NCBI GenBank assembly: GCA_031254155.1
Contig: JAIRVA010000262.1
Coordinates: 1 to 7,125 of the forward strand
Direction of reading: 5' to 3'
Length of the DNA stretch: 7,125 nucleotides
Source of the DNA: Propionibacteriaceae bacterium
GTDB lineage: Bacteria > Actinomycetota > Actinomycetes > Propionibacteriales > Propionibacteriaceae
Positions 1 to 6,332 of this stretch are shown one piece after another. Position 1 is the first letter of the stretch; each line of letters begins with the position of its first letter. A model generated the notes under the pieces. The model was not told where the DNA came from. It did not search any database and worked only from the letters and a program-made list of their open reading frames with translations. The translations under genes were made by a program, and so were the position numbers.

Positions 1-1
1 C

Positions 2-71
2 GACACGTTGGTTCCCTTTCCTACGAGCACTGGTACTGAACACCCAGCATCGTACCCGGAAACAACGTGTC
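2..71. repeat. Imperfect inverted repeat, possible 3' end structure of an upstream transcript
   Basis: The arm at 2-15 (GACACGTTGGTTCC) is complementary to 58-71 over 14 bp with one mismatch (11/62); nine of these pairs are contiguous (2-10 with 63-71). The 42-nt interior contains a second short complementary pair, GGTAC (32-36) and GTACC (52-56), so a nested stem is possible. It could be a terminator for a gene left of the window, or a protein-binding site; no U-tract follows on the + strand. Confidence 0.5.
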
Positions 72-76
72 ACTAG

Positions 77-111
77 CATCAACACCCCCAAACCCACCCA
101 CACAACATCCC
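77..111 (+). promoter_or_regulatory. C-rich, G-free tract (rut-like)
   Basis: This 35-nt stretch contains no G, and 20 of its 35 bases are C. C-rich, G-poor unstructured RNA is the known preference of the termination factor Rho, and the position directly after the 2-71 inverted repeat would fit the end of an upstream transcript. Function is inferred from composition only; it may simply be low-complexity spacer. Confidence 0.25.
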
Positions 112-273
112 GAAGAGCCACTAAACCTTGATAGTTTGCTGGCGGCGGCGACGCTCGTGGCAGGCGTGACCCGAGCCGACTAAGACGATTGTCACATGTG
201 CCACCGGGCGGCTGGGCGGCCTCGTGGCGGTCAAGCCTGGTCGCCGGCGAGGGGAGTGAAGTGTCTCACGGTG

Positions 274-302
274 TTGCATACGTGATGAGGAAACACTAAT
301 AT
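274..302 (+). promoter_or_regulatory. Sigma70-like promoter of gene 1
   Basis: TTGCAT (274-279) and TAATAT (297-302) are separated by exactly 17 bp, the optimal vegetative-sigma spacing. The same arrangement, with a 17-bp spacer and the same GGAA[A/G]CAC immediately before the -10, occurs upstream of gene 2 (6538-6566). Conservation between two otherwise diverged leaders supports this as a real promoter. Transcription would start near 308-310, giving a 5'UTR of about 80 nt before the start codon at 391. Confidence 0.7.
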
Positions 303-343
303 CTCGATGTGTAACTTGTATTGATGGGGAGTTACCGAATGAA

Positions 344-357
344 GTGCACGGCGGCAC
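344..357 (+). promoter_or_regulatory. 5'UTR stem-loop of gene 1
   Basis: GTGC (344-347) can pair with GCAC (354-357) around the loop ACGGCG. The surrounding 17 bases (344-360) match 6599-6615 upstream of gene 2 at 13 positions and lie at nearly the same distance from the start codon (47 versus 46 nt). A GGCGG-bearing hairpin is possible in both leaders. A regulatory role is inferred, not shown. Confidence 0.35.
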
Positions 358-380
358 GACATGCGAATACAAATGCGCCG

Positions 381-386
381 GGGGGT
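381..386 (+). promoter_or_regulatory. Shine-Dalgarno of gene 1 (decides the start at 391)
   Basis: GGGGGT pairs with the 3' end of 16S rRNA like GGAGGT with one G-U wobble, and lies 4-5 nt before ATG 391. It sits at the 3' side of a run of six G (380-385). Gene 2 has AAGGGG at the equivalent place. The in-frame ATG at 361 has no comparable site, so 391 is the preferred start. Confidence 0.65.
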
Positions 387-390
387 TGTT

Positions 391-510
391 ATGAGTAGGT
401 CTTTGTTCGCGCGCCTGGTAACAGGGTTAACTGGAATAGCGACAGCGTTGTCGGTAGTAGGCCTGACGGCGGTGTCCTCTGGGGGGGGGGTGTTCCCGAT
501 CGCCCAGGCG
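391..510 (+). other. Signal peptide region of gene 1
   Basis: Residues 1-40 begin MSRSLFARLVTGLTG and end PIAQA. They have a positively charged start, a hydrophobic core and an A-x-A signal peptidase I motif at 38-40. Twenty-eight of 39 aligned positions are identical to the gene 2 signal peptide, including the stretch SVVGLxAVSSGG. This is higher similarity than in the mature sequence that follows. Confidence 0.85.
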
Positions 511-3500
511 GCGCAAGGACCGGCGGTAGCGTACTGGCCGGAAGCGGTCACGTACAAGGTGAACCAAGCGGACGGCACCGTGTTCCCCTGGCGGACGGTC
601 GCTGAGGCGATGGATCCCACGACCGGTGATCCTGGTCTGCTCAGCTTGACGGGGGTCGCCGGCCGGGCGACGGATTACGCGACGGCTTATGTGTTAGTCG
701 GCGACTCGCTGGTGTGGTACGGCGATGCGGGTGTGCTCCAGACCTCGCAAAACACGAACCCCGCCGGATATACATACGGGGCGGCTGGCATGTGGTCCCC
801 GTCGAACTGGGGGGTGCAGAGTGTCCTCTCTGGGGCCGAGCCAACAGTGAGTGTGTTGGATCAAGGCGCGAACTGTGCGACAGACGAGCCGCAGTTGATT
901 CAGTTTCCCGGCACCAGCGTGTGGTGGCACCGCTGGTGCATGGGCCCCCTGGTGTTCGCGGCGGAGTTGGACAGCATCCAGTATCCCAATGCCCCGGTGA
1001 TTCCCGGCCTGCTCGCCGGGGATGAAGGGTACTTTGGCGTGGGCGCGCGCCTGATCGACGGTTCGCAAGTGTACAGCGGGCCGGAGAACGCGACCCAGCC
1101 GGCCAGTGCGGTCACCACCATGACTTACCACGTGGTCAACCCCTCGCTGACCGTGGTGAAGCAGGTGTGCTCGACGGGCACGGGTTGTGACCCGGCGGAT
1201 GATCCGGCGGACGTCGGCATGGCGACGCAGGTTGACACCGAGGGTGTCTGGGTGGACGCGCAGCGGCTGCCCGAGTGGACCAGGCAAGTGGAGTGGCGGT
1301 TGACGGCTTTCAATACGGGGTCAATCCCGTTGCAGAATGTCACGGTGGCGTCCGACGCCTACGATGCGCCGGCCCCGGTTGCTGCCCAACCGGCGACTTG
1401 TGATGCGTTGGGCGCCTTCGCGAGTGTTGATAGCGGTCATCCCGTGATGTCCGCGAATAGTACGGCCCCGGGTGGCGAGTATCCGACGCTGAATGTCGGG
1501 GACGCTGCTTCTCAGACGTGTACGACGGGCCTGACTGGTGACCTGGACGGTGTGTTGGTGAACACGGCGCAGTTAACCTCCACGTTCACGGACCAGAAGT
1601 ATATCGATACCACTGGAAAACCTCTGGTTGATCGCTTCCCGAGTGGTGTCCCGTCGAACGTCGACGACGCCACGGTCACCGCGGACATCCCGGCGATCAA
1701 GCTTACCAAGTGGGTCTGCGCGACGGGCACGGGGTGCATGCCCCCGACCGAGGCCGACCTGACTACGCTGGCTGGCATTGGTGACCGGAACGCCGACGGT
1801 ACCTGGGCGGTTACCGAGGGCGCGGCGGCCGCGGGTTGGGTGAAGGCCACCAGTGTGGCGTACGGTTCGGATGCCCAGTGGCTGATGGTCGTCACCAACA
1901 CCGGCAATACCGATTTGGCGAGTGTCGGTTTGACTGACGAGGGACCGAGTGGGACCGTCACTGGTGCGACTGACGCCTACGCACCAGCGGGGGTGGCGAC
2001 TCTGGCCTCGGGCGAGTCGGCTGCCTTCACGATGGCGACTCACGGCATCGCCGACTACGACAGTTGGGGAACTGGTCTGACCGGTGACCCCGATCCCGTG
2101 TCGGGCGAGCGGGCGTACGCCGCCGGCCACGATGTGGTGAACACGGCGAAGGCCTCGGGCACTCCGGCCAAGGGTACGACGCCGCTCACGGATGCGAGTG
2201 GTAAAGACTTGGCGTCCATCACGTCCAACGAGTCAGTGGCCGAGGTGAACACGGCCGCCTACGCGGTGGGCGATTATGTCTGGATCGACACGAACAAGGA
2301 CGGCCAGCAGGGCGATCCGACAGCGGAACCCCCGGTCGCGGGCGTGACGGTGGCGCTGTTGGATGCTGACGGGAACCCGGTCAAGAACGCCGACGGCACG
2401 GCGAAAACCATGGTGACCGACGCGAACGGGTATTACTACTTCGACGCGCTGCCCGCCGGGAAATACATGGTTCAGTTCGCCCTGCCGCAGTACTACACGT
2501 GGACCACCGCCAACACCACCGCGACCGGATCGGCCGATCCGGCGTTGACTGATTCCGATGCCCTCACCCCGGTGACGGATTCGGGTGACCGGCGGTCGGC
2601 AGTGTTCACTCTTGGCGATCAGGGTACGAGCTTGCCCCACATGATCAAGGTGGCCGACGCCCCGGCCGACTATCGCTCGAAGATCACGGCGGCGTACATC
2701 GATCCGACGATCGACGCCGGTCTCATCGCACCCAACCCCGCGCTGAGCCTGGTCAAGTACGCTTGTCAGACGGGCCTCGGCTGCACACCCTCCGCGGCGA
2801 CTGACGCCCAGAGCCTCGCGGCGGCGGGCTGGGTGAAAGAAACGACGGTCCTCTACAACACGGACGTCCAGTGGCTCATCGTGATCGCTAACACGGGCGA
2901 CGTGCCGTTGACGGACGTGACGCTCACGGACGATGTCACGGGCACGGGGCACGGCGCCACCTCAGACGAGTGCAAGTCGGGTACCGTGGTGGCGGCGACG
3001 CTGGCGGCAGGCAAGTCTGTCACGGTCACCTGTACGACGAAGATGATCACGAACACGAACCCCCTGGCCGCGGACGACGCGACAAGCACCGCCGTGGTGA
3101 ACACCGCCCAGGCCCAGGGGACGCCTCCCCCCACGCCCGACACGAAGACGCCTCGGCCGATCCCCTCGCAGCCGGATTCGGGGGAGGTCAACACGATTGC
3201 TTACGCGGTCGGTGACTATGTCTGGATCGACGCCAACCGGAACGGGCAGCAGGACGCCGCGGAGCAGCCGCGGCCGGGCGTGACGGTCGAGTTGTTCAAG
3301 GCCGGTGGCACGGCGTCGCTTGGTACGACGGTCACGGACAATACTGGTTACTACGTGTTCGACAAGCTGGCGGCGGGTGACTACTATGTGCAGTTCACGC
3401 TGCCCGACGGGTACGCCTGGACGACCAAGGGCGCGACGACAGTGCCGGTGGGCGCCAACTCTGATGCCGACCAGGTGACGGGGAGGAGCGACACCTTCAC

Positions 3501-6267
3501 CCTCGGCGTCCCGAGTGCGGATCTGCCCAACATGGTGGCGACGGATGAGGCCGCTGGACTGACGGCGAACTACATCGACCCGACGATCGACGCCGGGGTC
3601 TACGTGCCGACTGCGGGAATCAAGACGGTGAAGTATGTCTGTGGCACGGCGGCTTGCGCCGATCCGGCGGGCACCGGTCTCGCCAACCTGGCGGGGTTTG
3701 TCAACGGGCAGGTGACGGCCGGAACGCCCGGGGTGAACGGCTGGGTGAAGGAAACCCAGGTGGCGTACGGCGCCGCCGCCTCGTGGCTGATCGCCGTGAC
3801 CAACACCGGGCAGTTGACCCTGACGGATGTGACGTTGGCCGACGAGTATCTCAAGTCGGCTGGGGCTGTCCCGTTGGCGTGCAGCGACACCACCGATCCG
3901 CGGACGCTGGCGCCGGGCGAGTCGACGCTTTACCACTGCTTGACCGCGTCGGTGACGAACCCCAACCCCTTCGACACGACGGTGGGAGCCGACGTTGACC
4001 AGTACGGTGAGCCGACGTACGCCACGGGTGACGACATCGTGAACGCGGCCACGGCCACGGGCCAGCCGGTGGACGCCGCCGGTCAGCCGGCGCGCGACAC
4101 CGACGGCCAGGAGATCGGTCCGCTGACCTCCAACCAGTCCAGCGCCGAAGTTGACGCCCAGAGCTTCGCGGTGGGTGATTACGTCTGGATCGACAGCAAC
4201 CGGGATGGGAAGCAGGGGACGCCGACCGACGAACCGCCCCTGGGCAAGGTAAAAGTCGCATTGTTCAATAGTGACACGACCCCCGTACTGGAGGCCGATG
4301 GCAAGACGCCGAAGACGACGACCACCGACGACAGTGGCTATTACTGCTTCGACAAGTTGGCGTCCGGTGACTACTACGTGCAGTTCACGCTGCCGTCTGG
4401 CTACGCCTGGACCACGAAGGGAGCCGCGGGGGTGGCGGTGACCGCCAACTCCGACGCCGACCAGGCCACTGGGAAGAGCGCTGTCTTTACCCTTGGTGTC
4501 CCGGGATCCGCGCTGCCCAACATGGTGGCGACGGACAAGGCGGGCCTGCCCGCCTATGCCGCCGGGCTGACGGCGAAGTATGTTGATCCGACGATCGACG
4601 CCGGGGTTTATGTGCCCGCTTCCGGGCTCAAGCTCGTCAAGTGGGTGTGCAGCACCTACGACAGCAGTGACTCGGCGACCTGCGCCAATCCGACGGGGAC
4701 GGCTCTCTCCGCGATGGCGGGGTACGTGGACGGCCAGGTGACGGCGGGGCAGCCGTGGGGCGGCTGGGTCAAGGAAACCCAGGTGGCGTACGGTACCTCT
4801 GCCGCGTGGCTGGTCGTCGTGACCAACACCGGCGAGCTCGGCCTCACGGATGTGACGGTGGAGGACACGTACATCAACAGCGTCGGGGCGACCACCTTGG
4901 CGTGTAACCCGAACGACCAGGGGCAGTCGCTCCAACCCGGCGAGTCTGCGTTGTACCACTGCACGACCGCCTCGGTGACGAACTCCGCGGATTTCTCCAG
5001 CGAGGTCGTGGGCGACGGCACGGGCAACGCTTTCGGCGAACCGACGTACGAGTTCGGTGACGATGTCGTGAACGGCGCCGTGGCGACCGCGCAGCCGGCG
5101 CAGGTCAACGCGGCCGGCCATCTGCAGGTCGACCAGAGCACAGGGAAGCCGATCGCGGCCATCGGGACCAACGGTGCGACTTTGCCGCGGCTCACCTCCA
5201 ACCAGTCGAGCGCCGAGGTGAATGCCCTCAGCTTCGCGGTGGGCGACTACGCCTGGATCGACGCCAACGGTAACGGCCAGCAGGATGCGGGGGAGACCCC
5301 TGTCCCGGGGATGACCGTCGCGCTGGTCGGTGCCGACGGTCAGACGGTGGCGACCATGCCGACCGATGAGAACGGGTATTATCTGTTCGACCTCGTGCCG
5401 CCCGGCACGTACCAGGTGGTGTTTACCCTGCCGAATGGGTACCTGTGGACGGCGGCAAACCAGGGTGCGGTCCAGACGGACTCCGACGCGCGGGGTGAGT
5501 CGGCGTCCGCCGCCACGGTGAGCAGCGCGCCATTCACCCTCGCCGTGGGCAAGGCGAACGTCGTGGCCGCGACCGATGCCTCCGTGCCGACTGAGTACAC
5601 GGTCAAGGCGCCGTACGTGAACCCGACCCTGGACGCCGGTATCCTTCCGGTCGCCCCGCAGATCGACATTGAGAAGTGGGTGTGCAAGGCGGGTACGGGT
5701 TGCACCGAGCCCAGCGGCGACGCTCTGGCCTCGCTGTCGCTCACCGCTCCGCCGACGGGCTGGGTCAAGGCGACAACGGTCGACTACGATACGGCCGCGG
5801 ACTGGATGATCCTCGTCCAGAACACGGGTAATGTCACATTGGCTCACGTGGATCTGGTCGTGGAGAACTTCGACGCCGGTGGCGCCCGGTTCACCAATGA
5901 GAACTGTGGGACCACGACCGCCGATGCCACCCTTCAGCCGGGTCAGTTCATGGCGGTGTACTGCACGATCACCCACGTGACCAACGTCGCCGCGCTCGGT
6001 TCGGGCGAGGACATCGTCAACACGGCCCAGGCGAGCGGTACGCCGGTGAAGCCTGATGGCACGCCGATTCTCACGCCGAAAGGCGAGACCTGGGAAAAGG
6101 TTGTGACCAGGCCGGTCACAGCCGAGGCCAACGCCAAGCCGCCGTACCAGGTCAAGGGTGGTGGCTACACCACGGCTGCCGGCGGTTCGACGGTGGGATC
6201 GTTCTTGGCATTCGGGCTGATTCTGCTCGGGATTGGGGTCTACACCAGGCGCCGCCGCCGGGCCTAA
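391..6267 (+). CDS. Giant exported multi-repeat surface protein with DUF11-like and SdrD-B-like modules
   Basis: This encodes 1958 residues from ATG 391. Residues 1-40 are a signal peptide (basic start, hydrophobic core, AQA cleavage motif after residue 40). Residues 41-251 form a Trp-rich head with motifs GDSLVWYG (104-111) and GAAGMWSP (130-137) and a likely C162-C183 pair. Six A modules follow (starting at 252, 435, 782, 1074, 1410, 1755), each with a K-x-(V/A)-C start, an NTG strand motif and a late VN, resembling DUF11/DUF7507 domains. Four B modules (starting at 624, 938, 1259, 1615) carry GDYxWID-x-N-x-(D/N)-G and a GYYxFD motif, as in the SdrD B domain. Residues 1935-1951 are a membrane segment, followed by RRRRR. 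It is probably a cell-surface stalk or adhesin whose ligand cannot be read from sequence. There is no LPXTG. A run of ten G lies inside the signal peptide codons. Confidence 0.93.
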   Translation: MSRSLFARLVTGLTGIATALSVVGLTAVSSGGGVFPIAQAAQGPAVAYWPEAVTYKVNQADGTVFPWRTVAEAMDPTTGDPGLLSLTGVAGRATDYATAYVLVGDSLVWYGDAGVLQTSQNTNPAGYTYGAAGMWSPSNWGVQSVLSGAEPTVSVLDQGANCATDEPQLIQFPGTSVWWHRWCMGPLVFAAELDSIQYPNAPVIPGLLAGDEGYFGVGARLIDGSQVYSGPENATQPASAVTTMTYHVVNPSLTVVKQVCSTGTGCDPADDPADVGMATQVDTEGVWVDAQRLPEWTRQVEWRLTAFNTGSIPLQNVTVASDAYDAPAPVAAQPATCDALGAFASVDSGHPVMSANSTAPGGEYPTLNVGDAASQTCTTGLTGDLDGVLVNTAQLTSTFTDQKYIDTTGKPLVDRFPSGVPSNVDDATVTADIPAIKLTKWVCATGTGCMPPTEADLTTLAGIGDRNADGTWAVTEGAAAAGWVKATSVAYGSDAQWLMVVTNTGNTDLASVGLTDEGPSGTVTGATDAYAPAGVATLASGESAAFTMATHGIADYDSWGTGLTGDPDPVSGERAYAAGHDVVNTAKASGTPAKGTTPLTDASGKDLASITSNESVAEVNTAAYAVGDYVWIDTNKDGQQGDPTAEPPVAGVTVALLDADGNPVKNADGTAKTMVTDANGYYYFDALPAGKYMVQFALPQYYTWTTANTTATGSADPALTDSDALTPVTDSGDRRSAVFTLGDQGTSLPHMIKVADAPADYRSKITAAYIDPTIDAGLIAPNPALSLVKYACQTGLGCTPSAATDAQSLAAAGWVKETTVLYNTDVQWLIVIANTGDVPLTDVTLTDDVTGTGHGATSDECKSGTVVAATLAAGKSVTVTCTTKMITNTNPLAADDATSTAVVNTAQAQGTPPPTPDTKTPRPIPSQPDSGEVNTIAYAVGDYVWIDANRNGQQDAAEQPRPGVTVELFKAGGTASLGTTVTDNTGYYVFDKLAAGDYYVQFTLPDGYAWTTKGATTVPVGANSDADQVTGRSDTFTLGVPSADLPNMVATDEAAGLTANYIDPTIDAGVYVPTAGIKTVKYVCGTAACADPAGTGLANLAGFVNGQVTAGTPGVNGWVKETQVAYGAAASWLIAVTNTGQLTLTDVTLADEYLKSAGAVPLACSDTTDPRTLAPGESTLYHCLTASVTNPNPFDTTVGADVDQYGEPTYATGDDIVNAATATGQPVDAAGQPARDTDGQEIGPLTSNQSSAEVDAQSFAVGDYVWIDSNRDGKQGTPTDEPPLGKVKVALFNSDTTPVLEADGKTPKTTTTDDSGYYCFDKLASGDYYVQFTLPSGYAWTTKGAAGVAVTANSDADQATGKSAVFTLGVPGSALPNMVATDKAGLPAYAAGLTAKYVDPTIDAGVYVPASGLKLVKWVCSTYDSSDSATCANPTGTALSAMAGYVDGQVTAGQPWGGWVKETQVAYGTSAAWLVVVTNTGELGLTDVTVEDTYINSVGATTLACNPNDQGQSLQPGESALYHCTTASVTNSADFSSEVVGDGTGNAFGEPTYEFGDDVVNGAVATAQPAQVNAAGHLQVDQSTGKPIAAIGTNGATLPRLTSNQSSAEVNALSFAVGDYAWIDANGNGQQDAGETPVPGMTVALVGADGQTVATMPTDENGYYLFDLVPPGTYQVVFTLPNGYLWTAANQGAVQTDSDARGESASAATVSSAPFTLAVGKANVVAATDASVPTEYTVKAPYVNPTLDAGILPVAPQIDIEKWVCKAGTGCTEPSGDALASLSLTAPPTGWVKATTVDYDTAADWMILVQNTGNVTLAHVDLVVENFDAGGARFTNENCGTTTADATLQPGQFMAVYCTITHVTNVAALGSGEDIVNTAQASGTPVKPDGTPILTPKGETWEKVVTRPVTAEANAKPPYQVKGGGYTTAAGGSTVGSFLAFGLILLGIGVYTRRRRRA
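481..490 (+). repeat. Poly-G(10) tract in coding sequence, candidate phase-variation switch
   Basis: Ten consecutive G encode Gly31-Gly32-Gly33 and the first base of Val34 in the signal peptide, just after the hydrophobic core. With ten G the 1958-codon frame is open. With nine G the frame reaches TAG at 527-529 (45-residue product). With eleven G it reaches TGA at 603-605 (71-residue product). The equivalent place in gene 2 encodes Gly-Gly with GGA GGT, so the peptide does not require the homopolymer. Homopolymeric G runs are classic sites of slipped-strand mispairing, and are known from sortase-dependent pilus genes of Bifidobacterium. Confidence 0.75.
2260..2733 (+). other. SdrD-B-like module B1
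   Basis: Residues 624-781 start YAVGDYVWIDTNKDGQQ, matching the Ca-binding-type loop of staphylococcal SdrD B domains (D633, N635, D637, G638). A central TDANGYYYFD and LPAGKYMVQFALP follow. The module is 158 residues long, the longest of the four because it has a longer segment between the FALP strand and the closing YIDPTIDAG. It probably forms a rigid beta-sandwich spacer. Confidence 0.75.
3202..3609 (+). other. SdrD-B-like module B2
   Basis: Residues 938-1073 contain GDYVWIDANRNGQQDAAE, GYYVFDKLAAGDYYVQFTLP and the closing YIDPTIDAGVYVP. This is the shortest B module (136 residues). At DNA level it is closest to B3, sharing identical 23-nt (3523-3545) and 20-nt (3580-3599) stretches with it. 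Confidence 0.75.
4165..4617 (+). other. SdrD-B-like module B3, with an unpaired cysteine
   Basis: Residues 1259-1409 contain GDYVWIDSNRDGKQG (D1268, N1270, D1272, G1273) and the closing YVDPTIDAGVYVP. The motif GYY-x-FD has Cys at 1319 (TGC), where the other three B modules have Tyr, Val or Leu. All other cysteines in the protein can be grouped into pairs, so C1319 appears to be the only free one. Confidence 0.75.
5233..5652 (+). other. SdrD-B-like module B4
   Basis: Residues 1615-1754 start FAVGDYAWIDANGNGQQDAGE, followed by TDENGYYLFDLVPPGTYQVVFTLP. The closing motif is diverged to YVNPTLDAG. It is 140 residues long and the most diverged of the four B modules, next to the C-terminal A6 module on the membrane side. 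Confidence 0.75.
6166..6264 (+). other. C-terminal membrane anchor without LPXTG
   Basis: The protein ends with a Gly/Thr/Ala-rich linker (about 1923-1936), a hydrophobic segment at 1935-1951 (VGSFLAFGLILLGIGVY) and five Arg at 1953-1957. The order linker, hydrophobic stretch, basic tail is that of a cell-wall sorting signal. However, no LPXTG, LAXTG or close variant precedes it; the nearest equivalent positions read TTAAGGSTVG. It may be a membrane-retained protein, or use an unrecognised processing motif. Confidence 0.7.
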
Positions 6268-6293
6268 GAGCCAGGGGGGAGTCCCCGGGAAGT

Positions 6294-6332
6294 GTTGCGG
6301 TACGGCGGGCAGAAAGCTCGTCGTACCGCAAC
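6294..6332 (+). terminator. Strong hairpin terminator after gene 1
   Basis: GTTGCGGTACG (6294-6304) pairs perfectly with CGTACCGCAAC (6322-6332). The stem continues inward with six further pairs, two of them G-U, to a five-base loop AGAAA (6311-6315), giving 17 bp in all. It begins 27 nt after the stop codon. No U-run follows (TCATGTCC). Hairpins without a U-tract are commonly proposed as terminators in actinobacteria, and the position supports that reading. Confidence 0.75.

Larger units (their letters stand above)
1..273. other. Non-coding upstream region
   Basis: I see no supportable gene on either strand here. The open frames on the minus strand that cross this stretch lack a convincing Shine-Dalgarno and show no recognisable protein features. 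The stretch contains an inverted repeat (2-71), a C-rich G-free tract (77-111) and an isolated 8-bp palindrome CACATGTG at 193-200. It is most simply the spacer between an unseen upstream gene and gene 1. Confidence 0.6.
1144..6135 (+). repeat. Alternating A/B module array within gene 1
   Basis: Approximate modules are A1 1144-1692, A2 1693-2259, B1 2260-2733, A3 2734-3201, B2 3202-3609, A4 3610-4164, B3 4165-4617, A5 4618-5232, B4 5233-5652 and A6 5653-6135. The repeating unit A-B spans about 0.9-1.04 kb (292-347 residues). Boundaries were set where (Y/F)AVGDY begins a B module and where the conserved ending Y-(I/V)-(D/N)-P-T-(I/L)-DAG closes it. A modules carry C-x(4-10)-C near the start and, except A2, a second Cys pair later. 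Confidence 0.85.

Noticed and set aside
193..200. Palindrome CACATGTG as an operator
   Set aside because: It is only 8 bp, about 80 bp upstream of the -35, and no second copy is visible near the gene 2 promoter.
361..390. Upstream in-frame ATG at 361 as start of gene 1
   Set aside because: It would add ten residues with extra Arg before the signal peptide and lacks a Shine-Dalgarno. ATG 391 has one, and the signal peptide from 391 aligns end to end with gene 2.
231..620. 129-codon minus-strand frame over the gene 1 promoter and signal peptide
   Set aside because: It overlaps the conserved promoter, SD and start of gene 1, and shows no recognisable motif. The same region is accounted for by elements shared with gene 2.
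1144..6135. Array of repeats as a possible CRISPR or tandem DNA repeat
   Set aside because: The period is about 1 kb, copies diverge in DNA but conserve protein motifs, and the reading frame is uninterrupted. These are protein modules.
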